Below, piece after piece: positions 24,578 to 33,798 of a DNA stretch of 41,071 nucleotides. Below the pieces are notes generated by a model. It ran no database searches and had not been told where the DNA came from. It saw nothing but the letters and a program-made list of their open reading frames with translations. This stretch comes from Oceanobacter sp. 1_MG-2023 (GTDB taxonomy: Bacteria; Pseudomonadota; Gammaproteobacteria; Pseudomonadales; Oceanobacteraceae), in NCBI RefSeq assembly GCF_030689025.1, contig NZ_JAUYWA010000028.1, positions 1 to 41,071 of the forward strand, given 5' to 3'. Numbering within the stretch: the first letter of the stretch is position 1; every line of letters starts with the position of its first letter. The position numbers and the translations under genes were made by a program.

Positions 24578-25909
24578 ATGAGCGATAAAGATCTGAAAGT
24601 GAACCCTGGACTGCGTGAGTCTGCGACGTTTGACGCGTTGACTATGCAGGAAATCCGCCGCGCAGCAGACACCGGTATCTACGATATCCGTGGTTTTGGT
24701 GCCAAGCGCAAATTGCCGCATTTTGATGACCTGTTGTTCCTCGGTGCCAGCATGTCCCGCTACCCGCTGGAAGGCTACCGCGAGAAGTGCAACACCCAGG
24801 TCACACTGGGCACCCGTTATGCCAAGAAGCCGATCGTGATTGAAACACCGGTCACCATCGCCGGCATGAGCTTTGGCGCACTGTCTGCCAATGCCAAGGA
24901 AGCGTTGGGACGGGGTGCTTCTGAAGTCGGTACCACCACCACGACCGGTGACGGCGGCATGACACCGGAAGAGCGCGGTCAGTCCACCAAACTGGTGTAT
25001 CAGTACCTGCCTTCCCGTTACGGCATGAACCCGGACGACCTGCGTAAAGCCGATGCCATCGAAGTGGTATTGGGCCAGGGCGCCAAGCCTGGCGGCGGCG
25101 GTATGTTGCTGGGTCAGAAAATTACCGATCGTGTTGCGAAAATGCGTACCTTGCCGATGGGCGTGGATCAGCGTTCCGCCTGTCGCCACCCGGACTGGAC
25201 TGGCCCGGACGATCTGGCCATCAAGATTCTGGAACTGCGTGAAATCACCGACTGGCAAGTGCCGATCTACATCAAGGTCGGAGCAACCCGGACTTACTAC
25301 GACGTCAAACTGGCTGTTAAAGCCGGTGCCGATGTGATCGTGGTCGACGGCATGCAAGGTGGTACGGCGGCGACTCAGGAAGTGTTTATCGAACACGTGG
25401 GTATTCCGACCATGGCCGCGATTCCGCAAGCCGTACAGGCACTGCAGGAAATGGGCATGCACCGCAAGGTACAGCTGATTGTTTCCGGTGGTATCCGTAA
25501 CGGTGCCGACGTCGCCAAGTGTATGGCACTGGGTGCCGATGCGGTGGCGATTGGTACTGCGGCTCTGATTGCCCTGGGTTGTAACCATCCGAAGTGGGAC
25601 GAAGAGTTCAAGAAAATCGGTTCTGCAGCGGGTTATTACGACGACTATCACGAAGGTAAAGACCCTGCCGGTATTTCTACCCAGGACCCTGAGCTGATGA
25701 AGCGTCTGGATCCGGCTACTGCCGGTCATCGTCTGGCTAACTACCTGCGCGTGCTGACGCTGGAAGCCCAGACCCTGGCACGTGCTTGCGGTAAAAGCGA
25801 TCTGCGTAACCTGGAGCCAGAAGATCTGGTTGCCCTGACGGTAGAATCTGCCGCCATGGCACGGGTGCCACTGGCTGGTACCAGCTGGATTCCTGGACAA
25901 GGCTACTAA
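24578..25909 (+). CDS. mgsC: N-methylglutamate synthase subunit C (FMN synthase domain)
   Basis: This 443-residue homologue of the FMN-binding glutamate synthase barrel reduces the imine formed from methylamine and 2-oxoglutarate. Motifs: PVTIAGMSFGALSANAKEAL, EVGTTTTTGDGG, VDGMQGGTAATQ, and SGGIRNGADVAKCMALGADA for the FMN phosphate. The stretch GKDPAGISTQDP aligns with NTCPVGIATQ of GltB, but the Cys residues that hold the 3Fe-4S cluster there are absent here; four isolated Cys remain elsewhere. Start: ATG with AGGAGAG upstream. It is the last mgs gene; a 293-nt gap with hairpins precedes purU. Confidence 0.92.
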   Translation: MSDKDLKVNPGLRESATFDALTMQEIRRAADTGIYDIRGFGAKRKLPHFDDLLFLGASMSRYPLEGYREKCNTQVTLGTRYAKKPIVIETPVTIAGMSFGALSANAKEALGRGASEVGTTTTTGDGGMTPEERGQSTKLVYQYLPSRYGMNPDDLRKADAIEVVLGQGAKPGGGGMLLGQKITDRVAKMRTLPMGVDQRSACRHPDWTGPDDLAIKILELREITDWQVPIYIKVGATRTYYDVKLAVKAGADVIVVDGMQGGTAATQEVFIEHVGIPTMAAIPQAVQALQEMGMHRKVQLIVSGGIRNGADVAKCMALGADAVAIGTAALIALGCNHPKWDEEFKKIGSAAGYYDDYHEGKDPAGISTQDPELMKRLDPATAGHRLANYLRVLTLEAQTLARACGKSDLRNLEPEDLVALTVESAAMARVPLAGTSWIPGQGY

Positions 25910-25983
25910 GGCCATCACCAGCCTGATTACCCAACCCGGCTGGTCTGGTTCGACTGATTGAGCGCACCGACAACAGGGCGCAT

Positions 25984-26037
25984 CGCCGCTAGCGGCGAGC
26001 TGGTACGCAGCGGTATCGGGTAGTCACCGCGCGTACC
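25984..26037 (+). other. Palindrome and long hairpin between mgsC and purU
   Basis: CGCCGC-TA-GCGGCG is a 14-nt perfect palindrome (25984-25997). Next to it GGTACGC and GCGGT pair with ACCGC and GCGTACC (26002-26037), 12 bp with one bulged A and an 11-nt loop. No T tract follows. The rest of the 293-nt gap contains a short GCTGC/GCAGC dyad (near 26074-26089) and no recognisable promoter. Confidence 0.5.
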
Positions 26038-26202
26038 AACACAACCCGCAGCGTCAGGCTCGGATATACTCCGGGCTGCCGCGCGCAGCTGTGTGAATAC
26101 AACCATTGAATTGATCAGCGAAGCGACTGATTTCGCAGGCTTTGTGCGGCTTGAAACTCCATAAAAGCCATGACTGATACAAGCCAACAGAGGAGCAGAA
26201 CC

Positions 26203-27069
26203 ATGCCTCGTAACAACGAAAAAATTGAATACGTACTAAAAACCACCTGCCCGGCGGGTAGTGGCATTGTCGCTGCAGTTTCCAGCTTTTTGTCCGGCAA
26301 TGGCTGCTATCTCAGCGAGCAGTCCCAGTTCGATGACCAGGACAGCGGTAACTTCTTCATGCGCACTCGTTTTCACTTTGAAGGCGATGATCAGTGCGAT
26401 GCCGTAAGAACCGGTTTTGCTGAAGTGGCCGAGCGTTTTGGCATGACCTGGAGCCTGAACAGTGTGTGTTCACCAATCAGGACGCTGATCATGGTGTCCA
26501 AGGCTGACCACTGTCTGAGCGATTTGCTGTACCGCAAAAACAAGGGTGAGCTGAATATGGAAATCACCGCTGTGGTTTCCAATCACCAGGATTTGCGACC
26601 AATGGCAGAACGCGAAGGCATTCGCTTTATTCACCTGCCAGTGACGAAAGAGAACAAGCCGCAGCAAGAACAGGCGCTGATCGACATCGTCAACGAAACC
26701 AACACCGAGCTGGTAGTACTTGCCCGTTACATGCAAATCCTGTCCAACACCCTGTGTGCGGAGCTGGCCGGTAAAGCGATCAATATTCACCACTCGTTCC
26801 TGCCCGGCTTCAAGGGTGCACGGCCGTATTACCAGGCTTATGACCGGGGTGTGAAACTGATTGGTGCGACTGCGCACTATGTAACCTCCGATCTGGACGA
26901 AGGCCCGATCATCGAGCAATCCGTACAGCCAGTGGATCACACCATGGGCCCGGAAAAGCTGACTGCCGCTGGACGGGATACCGAAACCGTCGCTCTGGCC
27001 CGTGCTGTCAAACTGCACACCGAACACCGTGTGTTTGTTGATGGTAACAAAACTGTCGTTTTCAAATAG
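26203..27069 (+). CDS. purU: Formyltetrahydrofolate deformylase
   Basis: This 288-residue enzyme hydrolyses 10-formyl-THF to formate and THF. The ATG at 26203 has GAGGAG upstream and is preferred to an earlier in-frame start at 26170. An ACT domain occupies about 8-85 (LKTTCPAGSGIVAAVSSFL). The formyltransferase fold spans about 92-285 with INIHHSFLPGFKGARPY (near 193) and TSDLDEGPIIEQ (near 230) at the active site. In methylamine users PurU with FolD drains the one-carbon unit from methylene-THF as formate. It is 9 nt ahead of folD. Confidence 0.93.
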   Translation: MPRNNEKIEYVLKTTCPAGSGIVAAVSSFLSGNGCYLSEQSQFDDQDSGNFFMRTRFHFEGDDQCDAVRTGFAEVAERFGMTWSLNSVCSPIRTLIMVSKADHCLSDLLYRKNKGELNMEITAVVSNHQDLRPMAEREGIRFIHLPVTKENKPQQEQALIDIVNETNTELVVLARYMQILSNTLCAELAGKAINIHHSFLPGFKGARPYYQAYDRGVKLIGATAHYVTSDLDEGPIIEQSVQPVDHTMGPEKLTAAGRDTETVALARAVKLHTEHRVFVDGNKTVVFK

Positions 27070-27078
27070 GAGCACAAC

Positions 27079-27951
27079 ATGGCTACTCGAATCGACGGAA
27101 AAGTTATCTCGGCGCAAGTGCTGGACGAGGTCGCCACGGATGCGGCGGCCTTTCTTGAAGACTACGGCATCAAGCCTGGTCTGGCCGTGGTGCTGGTCGG
27201 GGAAGACCCGGCCAGTCAGGTCTATGTGCGCAACAAGATTGCCCGTGCGACCGAATCCGGACTGAACTCGATCGAGCATCGTCTGCCGATCGATACCACC
27301 CAGGAAACCCTGAACCAGCTGGTGGCCGCATTGAATGTGGACCCGGCGGTACACGGTATTCTGGTACAGCTGCCATTGCCGGCCCATCTGGATGAAGAGC
27401 AGATTATTGCTGCGATCAGCCCGGAAAAAGACGTTGACGGGTTTCACCCGGTCAACGTCGGTGCACTCAGTGTGGGCAAGGAATCTCTGGTTCCCTGTAC
27501 GCCACAGGGCTGCATGATCATGATCGGGAAAGTGCTGGGTGACGATCTCAGTGGCAAGCACGCGGTTGTGGTCGGCCGTTCCAACATTGTTGGCAAGCCG
27601 ATGGCTGCACTGCTGTTGCAAGCCAACTGCACGGTGACGGTGGTGCATTCACGCACCAACAATCCACAAGCGCTGGCGCAGCAGGCCGATATTCTGGTTG
27701 CGGCAGTGGGTCGCCCGGAAATGATCGGTGCCGACTGGGTCAAGCCTGGCGCGACCGTGATCGATGTCGGTATCAACGTGATTGAGCGTAACGGCCAGCG
27801 CAAGCTGGTAGGGGATGTCGACTACGCCGCGGTTGAACCGGTGGCTGCTGCCATTACGCCGGTTCCAGGTGGTGTTGGCCCAATGACCATTGCCTGCCTG
27901 ATGAAAAACACCCTGACAGCCGCCAGACGCCTGATGTCTGACGAACTCTAG
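27079..27951 (+). CDS. folD: Methylene-THF dehydrogenase / methenyl-THF cyclohydrolase
   Basis: This 290-residue bifunctional enzyme oxidises 5,10-methylene-THF to methenyl-THF and opens it to 10-formyl-THF. Tyr49 and Lys53 (QVYVRNK) form the cyclohydrolase YxxxK site. [11 protein letters not shown] and PCTPQGCM bind substrate, [14 protein letters not shown] binds NADP and [12 protein letters not shown] is at the end. The organism probably has a second copy for general metabolism; this one is embedded between purU and mgdA for methyl-group oxidation. AGGAG precedes the ATG, and mgdA begins 17 nt after its stop. Confidence 0.95.
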   Translation: MATRIDGKVISAQVLDEVATDAAAFLEDYGIKPGLAVVLVGEDPASQVYVRNKIARATESGLNSIEHRLPIDTTQETLNQLVAALNVDPAVHGILVQLPLPAHLDEEQIIAAISPEKDVDGFHPVNVGALSVGKESLVPCTPQGCMIMIGKVLGDDLSGKHAVVVGRSNIVGKPMAALLLQANCTVTVVHSRTNNPQALAQQADILVAAVGRPEMIGADWVKPGATVIDVGINVIERNGQRKLVGDVDYAAVEPVAAAITPVPGGVGPMTIACLMKNTLTAARRLMSDEL

Positions 27952-27968
27952 TAAACGGGAGCAAGGCC

Positions 27969-29234
27969 ATGCCTTTTGCACTTCTTAAATACGGGCTGAA
28001 CAACGATTATCCGTTTGAAAAAGACGCGGATTTGCCTGCACCGACTGCCCTCAAGCGTCGTTACGACGTGGTAATTATCGGTGGCGGCGGGCATGGTGTT
28101 GCCACGGCTTATTACCTGGCCAAATACCATGGCATTACCAATGTAGCCGTGCTGGAAAAAGGCTATCTGGGGGGAGGGAACACCGCCCGTAACACAGCGG
28201 TGATCCGTTCCAACTACCTCACCTCCGACGGGGTGAGGTTTTACAGTGAGTCGGTAAAACTGTTCCAGGAATTATCGAACGAATTCAACTTCAACATCAT
28301 GTACTCCAAGCGGGGTCAGTTGACGTTGGCACACACCGACTCGGCTATTCGTGGCTTTCGCCAGCGTACCGAAGTCAACAAACACTTTGGCGGCAAGACC
28401 GAGCTGATTGATCCACAACAGATCCGTGAGCTGGTGCCTACGCTGAACATGAACCCCGGGCACCAACCGGTGCTGGGGGGCTTGTGGCATATGGATGGCG
28501 CGACCGCCCGTCACGATGCCGTGGCCTGGGGCTACGCCAAGGGTGCCACCCAGCGTGGCGTCGAATTGCATCAGCTGACCGAAGTCACCGATGTCATCGT
28601 GGATGACGCTTCGGGTACCGTCACCGGCGTCAAGGTCAAGCAGGGCAGCGCTGAGCAGATCATTGAGTGTGGCTGTGCGGTACAGGCCGTTGCAGGGCAC
28701 AGCTCCTTGCTGGCCGAAAAAGCCGGTTTCCGGTTACCGATTGTGTCTTACCCGCTGCAAGCGATGGTGACCCAGCCGGTCAAGCCTTTCCTCAATCCAT
28801 TGGTCAGCTCTCCAGCTTTCCACTGCTACGTCCAGCAAACCGGTCGTGGCGAACTGGTCTTTGGTGGTGGATCGGATCCGTACCCGCTCTATAACACCCG
28901 TTCCAGTCTGGAACTGAAAGAGCAGCTGCTGGCACACGCTGTCGAGCTGTTTCCTTTTATGGCCAATCTCAAGCTGATGCGACAGTGGGCCGGACTGACG
29001 GACATGACCTCAGACTACAGCCCGATCATGGGGTTGAGCCCGGTCAAGAACTACTACCTCGATGCCGGTTGGGGCACCTGGGGCTTCAAGTCCACCCCGA
29101 TTTGCGGCAAGACCATGGCCGAACTGGTCGCCAGTGGCGGCAAGGTTCCTGACCTGATCAAACCGTTTGGCGTTGAGCGTTTCAGCGAATTCCGCCAGGT
29201 GAACGAAATGGGCGCCACCGCTGCCTCACACTAA
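27969..29234 (+). CDS. mgdA: N-methylglutamate dehydrogenase subunit A (SoxB-like)
   Basis: This 421-residue flavoprotein resembles sarcosine oxidase beta. The dinucleotide motif VVIIGGGGHGVATAYYLAK is at about 35-52, and NTARNTAVIRSNYLT follows. YCVQ-like and DAGWGTWGFKSTP (C-terminal) complete the DAO fold. It holds the FAD/FMN centre that oxidises N-methylglutamate to glutamate, passing the methyl group to tetrahydrofolate with help from the other subunits. GGGAG stands before the ATG. A 274-nt gap follows before mgdB, unlike most heterotetrameric sarcosine oxidase operons. Confidence 0.9.
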   Translation: MPFALLKYGLNNDYPFEKDADLPAPTALKRRYDVVIIGGGGHGVATAYYLAKYHGITNVAVLEKGYLGGGNTARNTAVIRSNYLTSDGVRFYSESVKLFQELSNEFNFNIMYSKRGQLTLAHTDSAIRGFRQRTEVNKHFGGKTELIDPQQIRELVPTLNMNPGHQPVLGGLWHMDGATARHDAVAWGYAKGATQRGVELHQLTEVTDVIVDDASGTVTGVKVKQGSAEQIIECGCAVQAVAGHSSLLAEKAGFRLPIVSYPLQAMVTQPVKPFLNPLVSSPAFHCYVQQTGRGELVFGGGSDPYPLYNTRSSLELKEQLLAHAVELFPFMANLKLMRQWAGLTDMTSDYSPIMGLSPVKNYYLDAGWGTWGFKSTPICGKTMAELVASGGKVPDLIKPFGVERFSEFRQVNEMGATAASH

Positions 29235-29359
29235 CCACTGTTAGATGGCGTACAACGCACGTGTTTTTAATTCAGCTGCCGCCGAAGGGCAAGATGATCC
29301 TGTCTTTCGGTAAAACAGCCAATTCAGTGCCGGTTGCGCCTCTGATAATGAAGATAACG

Positions 29360-29480
29360 CGGTTGGCTAATACCTGGTATCGGCCAACCGGAAACCGCTT
29401 GCAGGGTGCGCATCACGCATCAGATTGTGGATAAAACACAGTCGCCATAACACAGAACTAATCGGCGTCAGACGTCTGAC
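29360..29480. other. Inverted repeat and perfect palindrome between mgdA and mgdB
   Basis: CGGTTGGC (29360-29367) pairs with GCCAACCG (29383-29390) across a 15-nt loop. GTCAGACGTCTGAC at 29467-29480 is a perfect 14-nt palindrome, 29 nt before the mgdB ATG. The palindrome could be an operator or an internal promoter element. No sigma54-like site was seen in this gap. Confidence 0.5.
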
Positions 29481-29508
29481 CCCAGGCGTCCGGCAACATA
29501 GGTGAGAT

Positions 29509-29799
29509 ATGAAAATCATGCCCTGCCCGTTAAACGGGCCACGCAATATCAGCGAATTTGTATATGGCGGCGAAGTCACTCCGCTGCCAAGCGTTGAATC
29601 TGCCCCCGACAAGGCCTGGGCAGAACACACCTTTTACGCCTACAACGGCACGGGTGTGGCCCGCGAATGGTGGTATCACACACCATCGGGTTACTGGTTT
29701 GTCGCCGAGCGCCATCGTGTGAGCGATGAAATTTTACGTACTTACGATCCATCCGAATTGCCATCGGATGAGTCAACGCCTGACGGGGAGACTTGCTGA
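29509..29799 (+). CDS. mgdB: N-methylglutamate dehydrogenase subunit B (SoxD-like)
   Basis: This 96-residue small subunit is similar to sarcosine oxidase delta. The conserved opening CPLNGPRNISEFVYGGEV is clear. WWYHTPSGYWFVAERHRVSDEI is typical of the second half. In sarcosine oxidase this subunit carries a zinc ion held by Cys and His and helps assembly. Its TGA overlaps the mgdC ATG as TGATG. The start has GGTGAG upstream. Confidence 0.92.
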   Translation: MKIMPCPLNGPRNISEFVYGGEVTPLPSVESAPDKAWAEHTFYAYNGTGVAREWWYHTPSGYWFVAERHRVSDEILRTYDPSELPSDESTPDGETC

Positions 29800-32700
29800 T
29801 GAATTCCGTTGCATCTACACCATCGACTGCCCTCTCACAACGGCTGGCAGCGCCCATGGGGCTGCTGCTGGATCGCAGTGAAACCGTCCAGTTCCGTTTT
29901 GAGGGACAGCCCGTTATCGGCTACAAGGGCGACACCATTGGCAGCGCCTTGCTGGGTAATAACTACTGGATGTGGTCGCGCTCGTTCAAGTACCACCGCG
30001 CCCGAGGCCCGCTCACCATGTCGGCGCACGATGCCAACAGCCTGGTGCAGATCCAGGGTGAGCCCAATGTGCTGGCTGACAAAATGGCGGCCGCCAACGA
30101 TTTGCAAGTAACCGGTCAAAACGTCAACGGCACGCTGGCGAAAGACAAGGACGCGATTCTGGGTCACTTCGGCCGCTTTATGCCGGTGGGCTTTTACTAT
30201 CGGGCGTTCTACAAGCCCAAGGGTGTATGGGACTGGTGGGAAAAACAGATCCGCGAAAAAGCCGGACTGGGTATTGCTGACCTGAAATTCACCCCGGAAT
30301 ATTACGACAAGGCCTACCGCTTCTACGATGTGGTGGTGGTCGGTTCTGGCCCGGCGGGCATGACCGCCGCCCTGACTGCCGCTGACGCGGGTGTCGAGGT
30401 GCTGTTGCTGGAAGAACATTCAGTACTGGGCGGCTCGCTGACCTATGCTGACTTCAGTGATCTGGATGACCCGGAAGCACTGCGTCAGCAGCTGATCAGC
30501 AAGGTCACGCAGCACGATAAGATCACGGTGATGACCGACTCGGTCTGTAACGCCTGGTTTGTCGACAACTGGCTGCCAGTGCTGCACGGCAAACGCTTGT
30601 ACAAGATCCGTGCAAAAGAATGCATCATGGCCACTGGCAGCTACGAGCAGCATGTGGTGTTCCGTGGCAATGACTTGCCCGGTGTGGTGATGTGCAGTGC
30701 AGCCATGCGGATGATGAAACTCTACGCCATCAAGCCTGGCCAGAGTGCCGTGGTCGTCACCGGCAACGACGATGGTTATCTGACCGCGCTGGCGCTGGTG
30801 GCCCAAGGGGTCGAAGTCAAGGCGCTGGTGGATATGCGCGGCGGCGTCGATGACCCGACCGGCACGGATTCGGTCGAAACCAAAAACCTGATTTTCCGCG
30901 CCCAGCAGGCCGGTATCGCCCTGCGTTTTGGCCAGACCCTGTATGAAGCCTTTGGTAAAGAACACGTTGAAGCGGTTGAGATTCGCGCTATTCGTGGTCG
31001 CGGCAAAGTGGCGGATAACGGCGATCTGTTGCGTTGTGATCTGGTCTGTATGTCGTCGGGTTATATGCCTGCCTATCAGCTGTTATGCCAGGCCGGTGGC
31101 CAGCTGAGCTACGATGAAGAGCGTGCCGAGTTCGCGATCCGCCATCTGCCGGAACATCTGCATATTGCCGGTTCTGTCAACGGCAAGCACAGCATTGGTG
31201 CGGTGATCAAGGACGCCGAATATGCCGCTGCAACAGCATTGGCGTTATTGGGACAGCCATTGGCAACGGCACCGGAAGCGGTTGAATGCAGTCGCAAGGT
31301 TAACTACGACTGGCCGATTTTCCCGCACCCGAAAGGCAAGGACTTTGTTGATTACGACGAAGACCTGCAAAGCAAGGACATCGTCAATGCCACCCGTATG
31401 GGTTATCGCGATGTGCAGCTGGTAAAACGCTTTTCAACCGTTGGGATGGGGCCATCCCAGGGGCGTCATTCGGCACTGCCGACCGCCCGACTGGTCGCGC
31501 AATCGACCAACCGCAGCATCACCGAAACCGGTGTGACGACGGCCCGGCCGCCGCTGACTCCGGAAAAACTGGCCTACCTGGCCGGGCGGGGTTTTGATCC
31601 GTATCGCCAGACCGCCATGCATCATCGTCACCTGGAACTGGGTGCCAAAATGATTCCGGCAGGCGCCTGGGCACGGCCAGCGTTTTATCCGCCGCAAGGC
31701 AGTTTGTTGAGCGGCAGTGCGGCCAGCCCGCTGATTCCGCGCAGCCGCAAAATCCGTAACACCGCCATCGAAGCCGAAGCCCTGCACGTTCGTAACCATG
31801 TCGGTCTGATTGATGTGTCGACGCTGGGTGGTATCGAGCTGCGCGGCCCGGATGCCGCCGAGCTGATGAACCGGATTTACACTTTTGGCTTCCTCAAGCA
31901 ACCGGTGGGCAAAACCCGCTATGCGGTACTGACCAGTGATCAGGGTGTGGTAGTGGATGATGGTGTTGCCTGCCGTTTTGCTGACGACTGCTTCTATGTG
32001 ACAGCCACCACCACCGGGGTTGATGCGGTTTATCGCCTGATGACGTTCTGGAATACCCAGTGGCGTCTGGATGTCGATATCACCAACGTCACTTCTGCCT
32101 TTGCGGCCGTTAACCTGGCCGGGCCAGACAGCCGCAAGGTTCTGGAGCAGTTGACCGATCTGGATCTGAGCAAGGAAGGTTTTCCTTACCTGGCGTGCCG
32201 GGAAGGTGAAATCCGTATTCCTGTTGATGGCAAGGCTGACCAGACCATTCCGGCCCGCCTGTTGCGCGTCGGTTTTGTTGGCGAACTGGGCTATGAAATC
32301 CACGTTCCGAGCCGTTACGGCGAAGTCCTGTGGGATGTCTTGATGCAGGCCGGTGCCGCGTTTGATATCAAGCCGTTCGGGGTCGAAACCCAGCGTCTGC
32401 TGCGACTCGAAAAAGGCCATATCATCATCAGTCAGGACACCGATGGCATGAGCCACCCGGGAGAACTGGGGCTGGATTGGGCGGTGAGTAAAAACAAGCC
32501 GTACTTCAATGGCTGTCGGGCCGTGGATATCGTGATGAAGCGTCCACAAAGCCGCAAACTGGTGGGCTTCAAGCTGCCGGCCAATTTGGTGGCTGCGGGC
32601 AAAAAACCGGAAGAAGGGCACCTGGTTCTGGCGACGTCGGCGACCGAGGCCGATATCACCGGTAACGTCACCTCCTGTGAATACTCGCCCACGGTGGGCG

Positions 32701-32843
32701 CCATTATAGGTATGGCGTACGCCGGAGTGCATCAGAGTGAAGTCGGTGCGCGTTTGCCGATTCGGGTGAACGGTGAAATCGTCACTGCTGAAGTGGTTGC
32801 TCTGCCGTTTTACGATGCCGAGCAAGCCCGCCAGGATATGTAA
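29799..32843 (+). CDS. mgdC: N-methylglutamate dehydrogenase subunit C (SoxA-like)
   Basis: This 1014-residue alpha subunit starts at ATG 29799 with GGGGAG upstream; a TTG two codons earlier is also in frame. Parts: an N-terminal ferredoxin-like fold (to about 110) that has no cluster Cys, a pyridine-nucleotide/FAD domain with VVVGSGPAGMTAALTAADAG (about 178-197), and a C-terminal GcvT-like half (about 640-1014) with THF-related motifs VGFVGELGYEIHVPSRYG. By analogy with sarcosine oxidase alpha it binds NAD and tetrahydrofolate, so the methyl group leaves as 5,10-methylene-THF, the FolD substrate. Stop at 32843; a hairpin precedes mgdD. Confidence 0.92.
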   Translation: MNSVASTPSTALSQRLAAPMGLLLDRSETVQFRFEGQPVIGYKGDTIGSALLGNNYWMWSRSFKYHRARGPLTMSAHDANSLVQIQGEPNVLADKMAAANDLQVTGQNVNGTLAKDKDAILGHFGRFMPVGFYYRAFYKPKGVWDWWEKQIREKAGLGIADLKFTPEYYDKAYRFYDVVVVGSGPAGMTAALTAADAGVEVLLLEEHSVLGGSLTYADFSDLDDPEALRQQLISKVTQHDKITVMTDSVCNAWFVDNWLPVLHGKRLYKIRAKECIMATGSYEQHVVFRGNDLPGVVMCSAAMRMMKLYAIKPGQSAVVVTGNDDGYLTALALVAQGVEVKALVDMRGGVDDPTGTDSVETKNLIFRAQQAGIALRFGQTLYEAFGKEHVEAVEIRAIRGRGKVADNGDLLRCDLVCMSSGYMPAYQLLCQAGGQLSYDEERAEFAIRHLPEHLHIAGSVNGKHSIGAVIKDAEYAAATALALLGQPLATAPEAVECSRKVNYDWPIFPHPKGKDFVDYDEDLQSKDIVNATRMGYRDVQLVKRFSTVGMGPSQGRHSALPTARLVAQSTNRSITETGVTTARPPLTPEKLAYLAGRGFDPYRQTAMHHRHLELGAKMIPAGAWARPAFYPPQGSLLSGSAASPLIPRSRKIRNTAIEAEALHVRNHVGLIDVSTLGGIELRGPDAAELMNRIYTFGFLKQPVGKTRYAVLTSDQGVVVDDGVACRFADDCFYVTATTTGVDAVYRLMTFWNTQWRLDVDITNVTSAFAAVNLAGPDSRKVLEQLTDLDLSKEGFPYLACREGEIRIPVDGKADQTIPARLLRVGFVGELGYEIHVPSRYGEVLWDVLMQAGAAFDIKPFGVETQRLLRLEKGHIIISQDTDGMSHPGELGLDWAVSKNKPYFNGCRAVDIVMKRPQSRKLVGFKLPANLVAAGKKPEEGHLVLATSATEADITGNVTSCEYSPTVGAIIGMAYAGVHQSEVGARLPIRVNGEIVTAEVVALPFYDAEQARQDM

Positions 32844-32880
32844 TGGCTGGCCTCACTGGTAATACATGTGGGTAATGGTG

Positions 32881-32911
32881 GTTGCAGCGGCGTGGGTATC
32901 ACGCCTGCAAC
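32881..32911 (+). other. Intercistronic hairpin between mgdC and mgdD
   Basis: GTTGCAG and GCGTG (32881-32894) pair with CACGC and CTGCAAC (32900-32911), 12 bp with a 2-nt bulge and 5-nt loop. No T tract follows. A role in mRNA stability or processing is more likely than termination, as mgdD must be co-expressed. Confidence 0.6.
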
Positions 32912-32992
32912 AACCGGCGGGCAGCGTATCTCAGAGCGGCTGCCAGAATCTAATGACCGAGTGGCGTGAAACAGCCGTCACAGGAGAGAACC

Positions 32993-33703
32993 ATGTCTGA
33001 ACTCTATCAAACTGACATTTCCGCTCATGTTGAATGGGCCGATGCTGAACTGGCGCGCAGTGGCTGTTACCGTCGCAGTGCCGGTGCCCGTCGGGTCGAG
33101 ACTGCTGCCGGAGCGTCGGTGATCGCACAAGTGGATAACGGCGATGTCCAGCGGGCCGCCAAAGCCGGCGTGCTGGAATTATCAATGCTGCCACGGACAG
33201 GCTATCGTGGCACCACGACCACCGATTTGCTGGCGGCTAACAAACTGCCGATTCCCGCGCGTCCGAACACTGCCGCAAGCAGTGCTAATGGCGAATGCGT
33301 GCTGCGCCTGAGCCAGAAAGAATACTGGCTGCTGGCTAGCCCGGCAGACCTGGGTGCAGCCGTGATGGCATTGCCGACCACGGGTGCGGAGACTCCGGAT
33401 CATTGTTATCCGTTGTTCTGTATGGACTCCCATGCCTGGCTGATGCTGACCGGTGAACACCTGTCCAATATCATGTCCAAGCTGAGTGGGGTGGATATGC
33501 GTGAGTCGGTATTCCCCGTCGGCAGCATTGCCCAAACCTCTATCGCGCGTATCAACGCCATTATGGTTCGCCAGCAAATCAACGGTTTGCCGGTGATGTC
33601 CATTCTTTGCGATACCGCTTCCAGTGACTACCTCTGGACGGCATTGATGGATGCGGTGCAGGAATTTGAGGGCGGCGCCGTCGGCCTCGATGTCTTGCGC
33701 TGA
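32993..33703 (+). CDS. mgdD: N-methylglutamate dehydrogenase subunit D (SoxG-like)
   Basis: This 236-residue gamma-type subunit starts at the ATG at 32993 with CAGGAGAG upstream, in preference to an in-frame start at 32966. LSQKEYWLLASPADLGAAVMALP and STALILMLTGEH-like text (DSHAWLMLTGEHLSNIMSKLSGVDM) fit the SoxG family, as do SIAQTSIARINAIMVRQ and a C-terminal FEGGAVGLDVL. It binds next to the alpha subunit in the flavin/THF transfer complex. It is the last mgd gene; a strong terminator begins 20 nt after the stop. Confidence 0.88.
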   Translation: MSELYQTDISAHVEWADAELARSGCYRRSAGARRVETAAGASVIAQVDNGDVQRAAKAGVLELSMLPRTGYRGTTTTDLLAANKLPIPARPNTAASSANGECVLRLSQKEYWLLASPADLGAAVMALPTTGAETPDHCYPLFCMDSHAWLMLTGEHLSNIMSKLSGVDMRESVFPVGSIAQTSIARINAIMVRQQINGLPVMSILCDTASSDYLWTALMDAVQEFEGGAVGLDVLR

Positions 33704-33722
33704 ATCTGGATGTTTCTGCTGA

Positions 33723-33768
33723 TGACCTGGCTGCGGTGCTTTGTACCGCCGCCGGGTCATTGGTTTTT
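33723..33768 (+). terminator. Intrinsic terminator of the methylamine operon
   Basis: The arms TGACCTGGCTGCGGT and ACCGCCGCCGGGTCA give a 15-bp stem with one G-T pair and one mismatch, a 7-nt loop, then TTGGTTTTT. It lies 20 nt after mgdD and 31 nt before the SMR start codon, so the exporter must have its own promoter or depend on read-through. Confidence 0.88.
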
Positions 33769-33798
33769 CAATGATGGCTACAACAGGAGTTGTACACA

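Noticed and set aside
24548..25918. Long minus-strand ORF (456 codons) opposite mgsC
   Set aside because: It mirrors the mgsC coding region, its His/Gln/Thr-rich translation has no recognisable domain, and it has no ribosome site.
31434..32825. Long minus-strand ORF (463 codons) opposite mgdC
   Set aside because: It is a shadow of the GcvT-like half of mgdC and its translation has no recognisable domain.
33704..33798. Guanidine riboswitch ahead of the SMR exporter
   Set aside because: The only strong structure is the terminator at 33723-33768. No ykkC-type fold and no paired hairpins with ACGR loops (guanidine-II) are visible.
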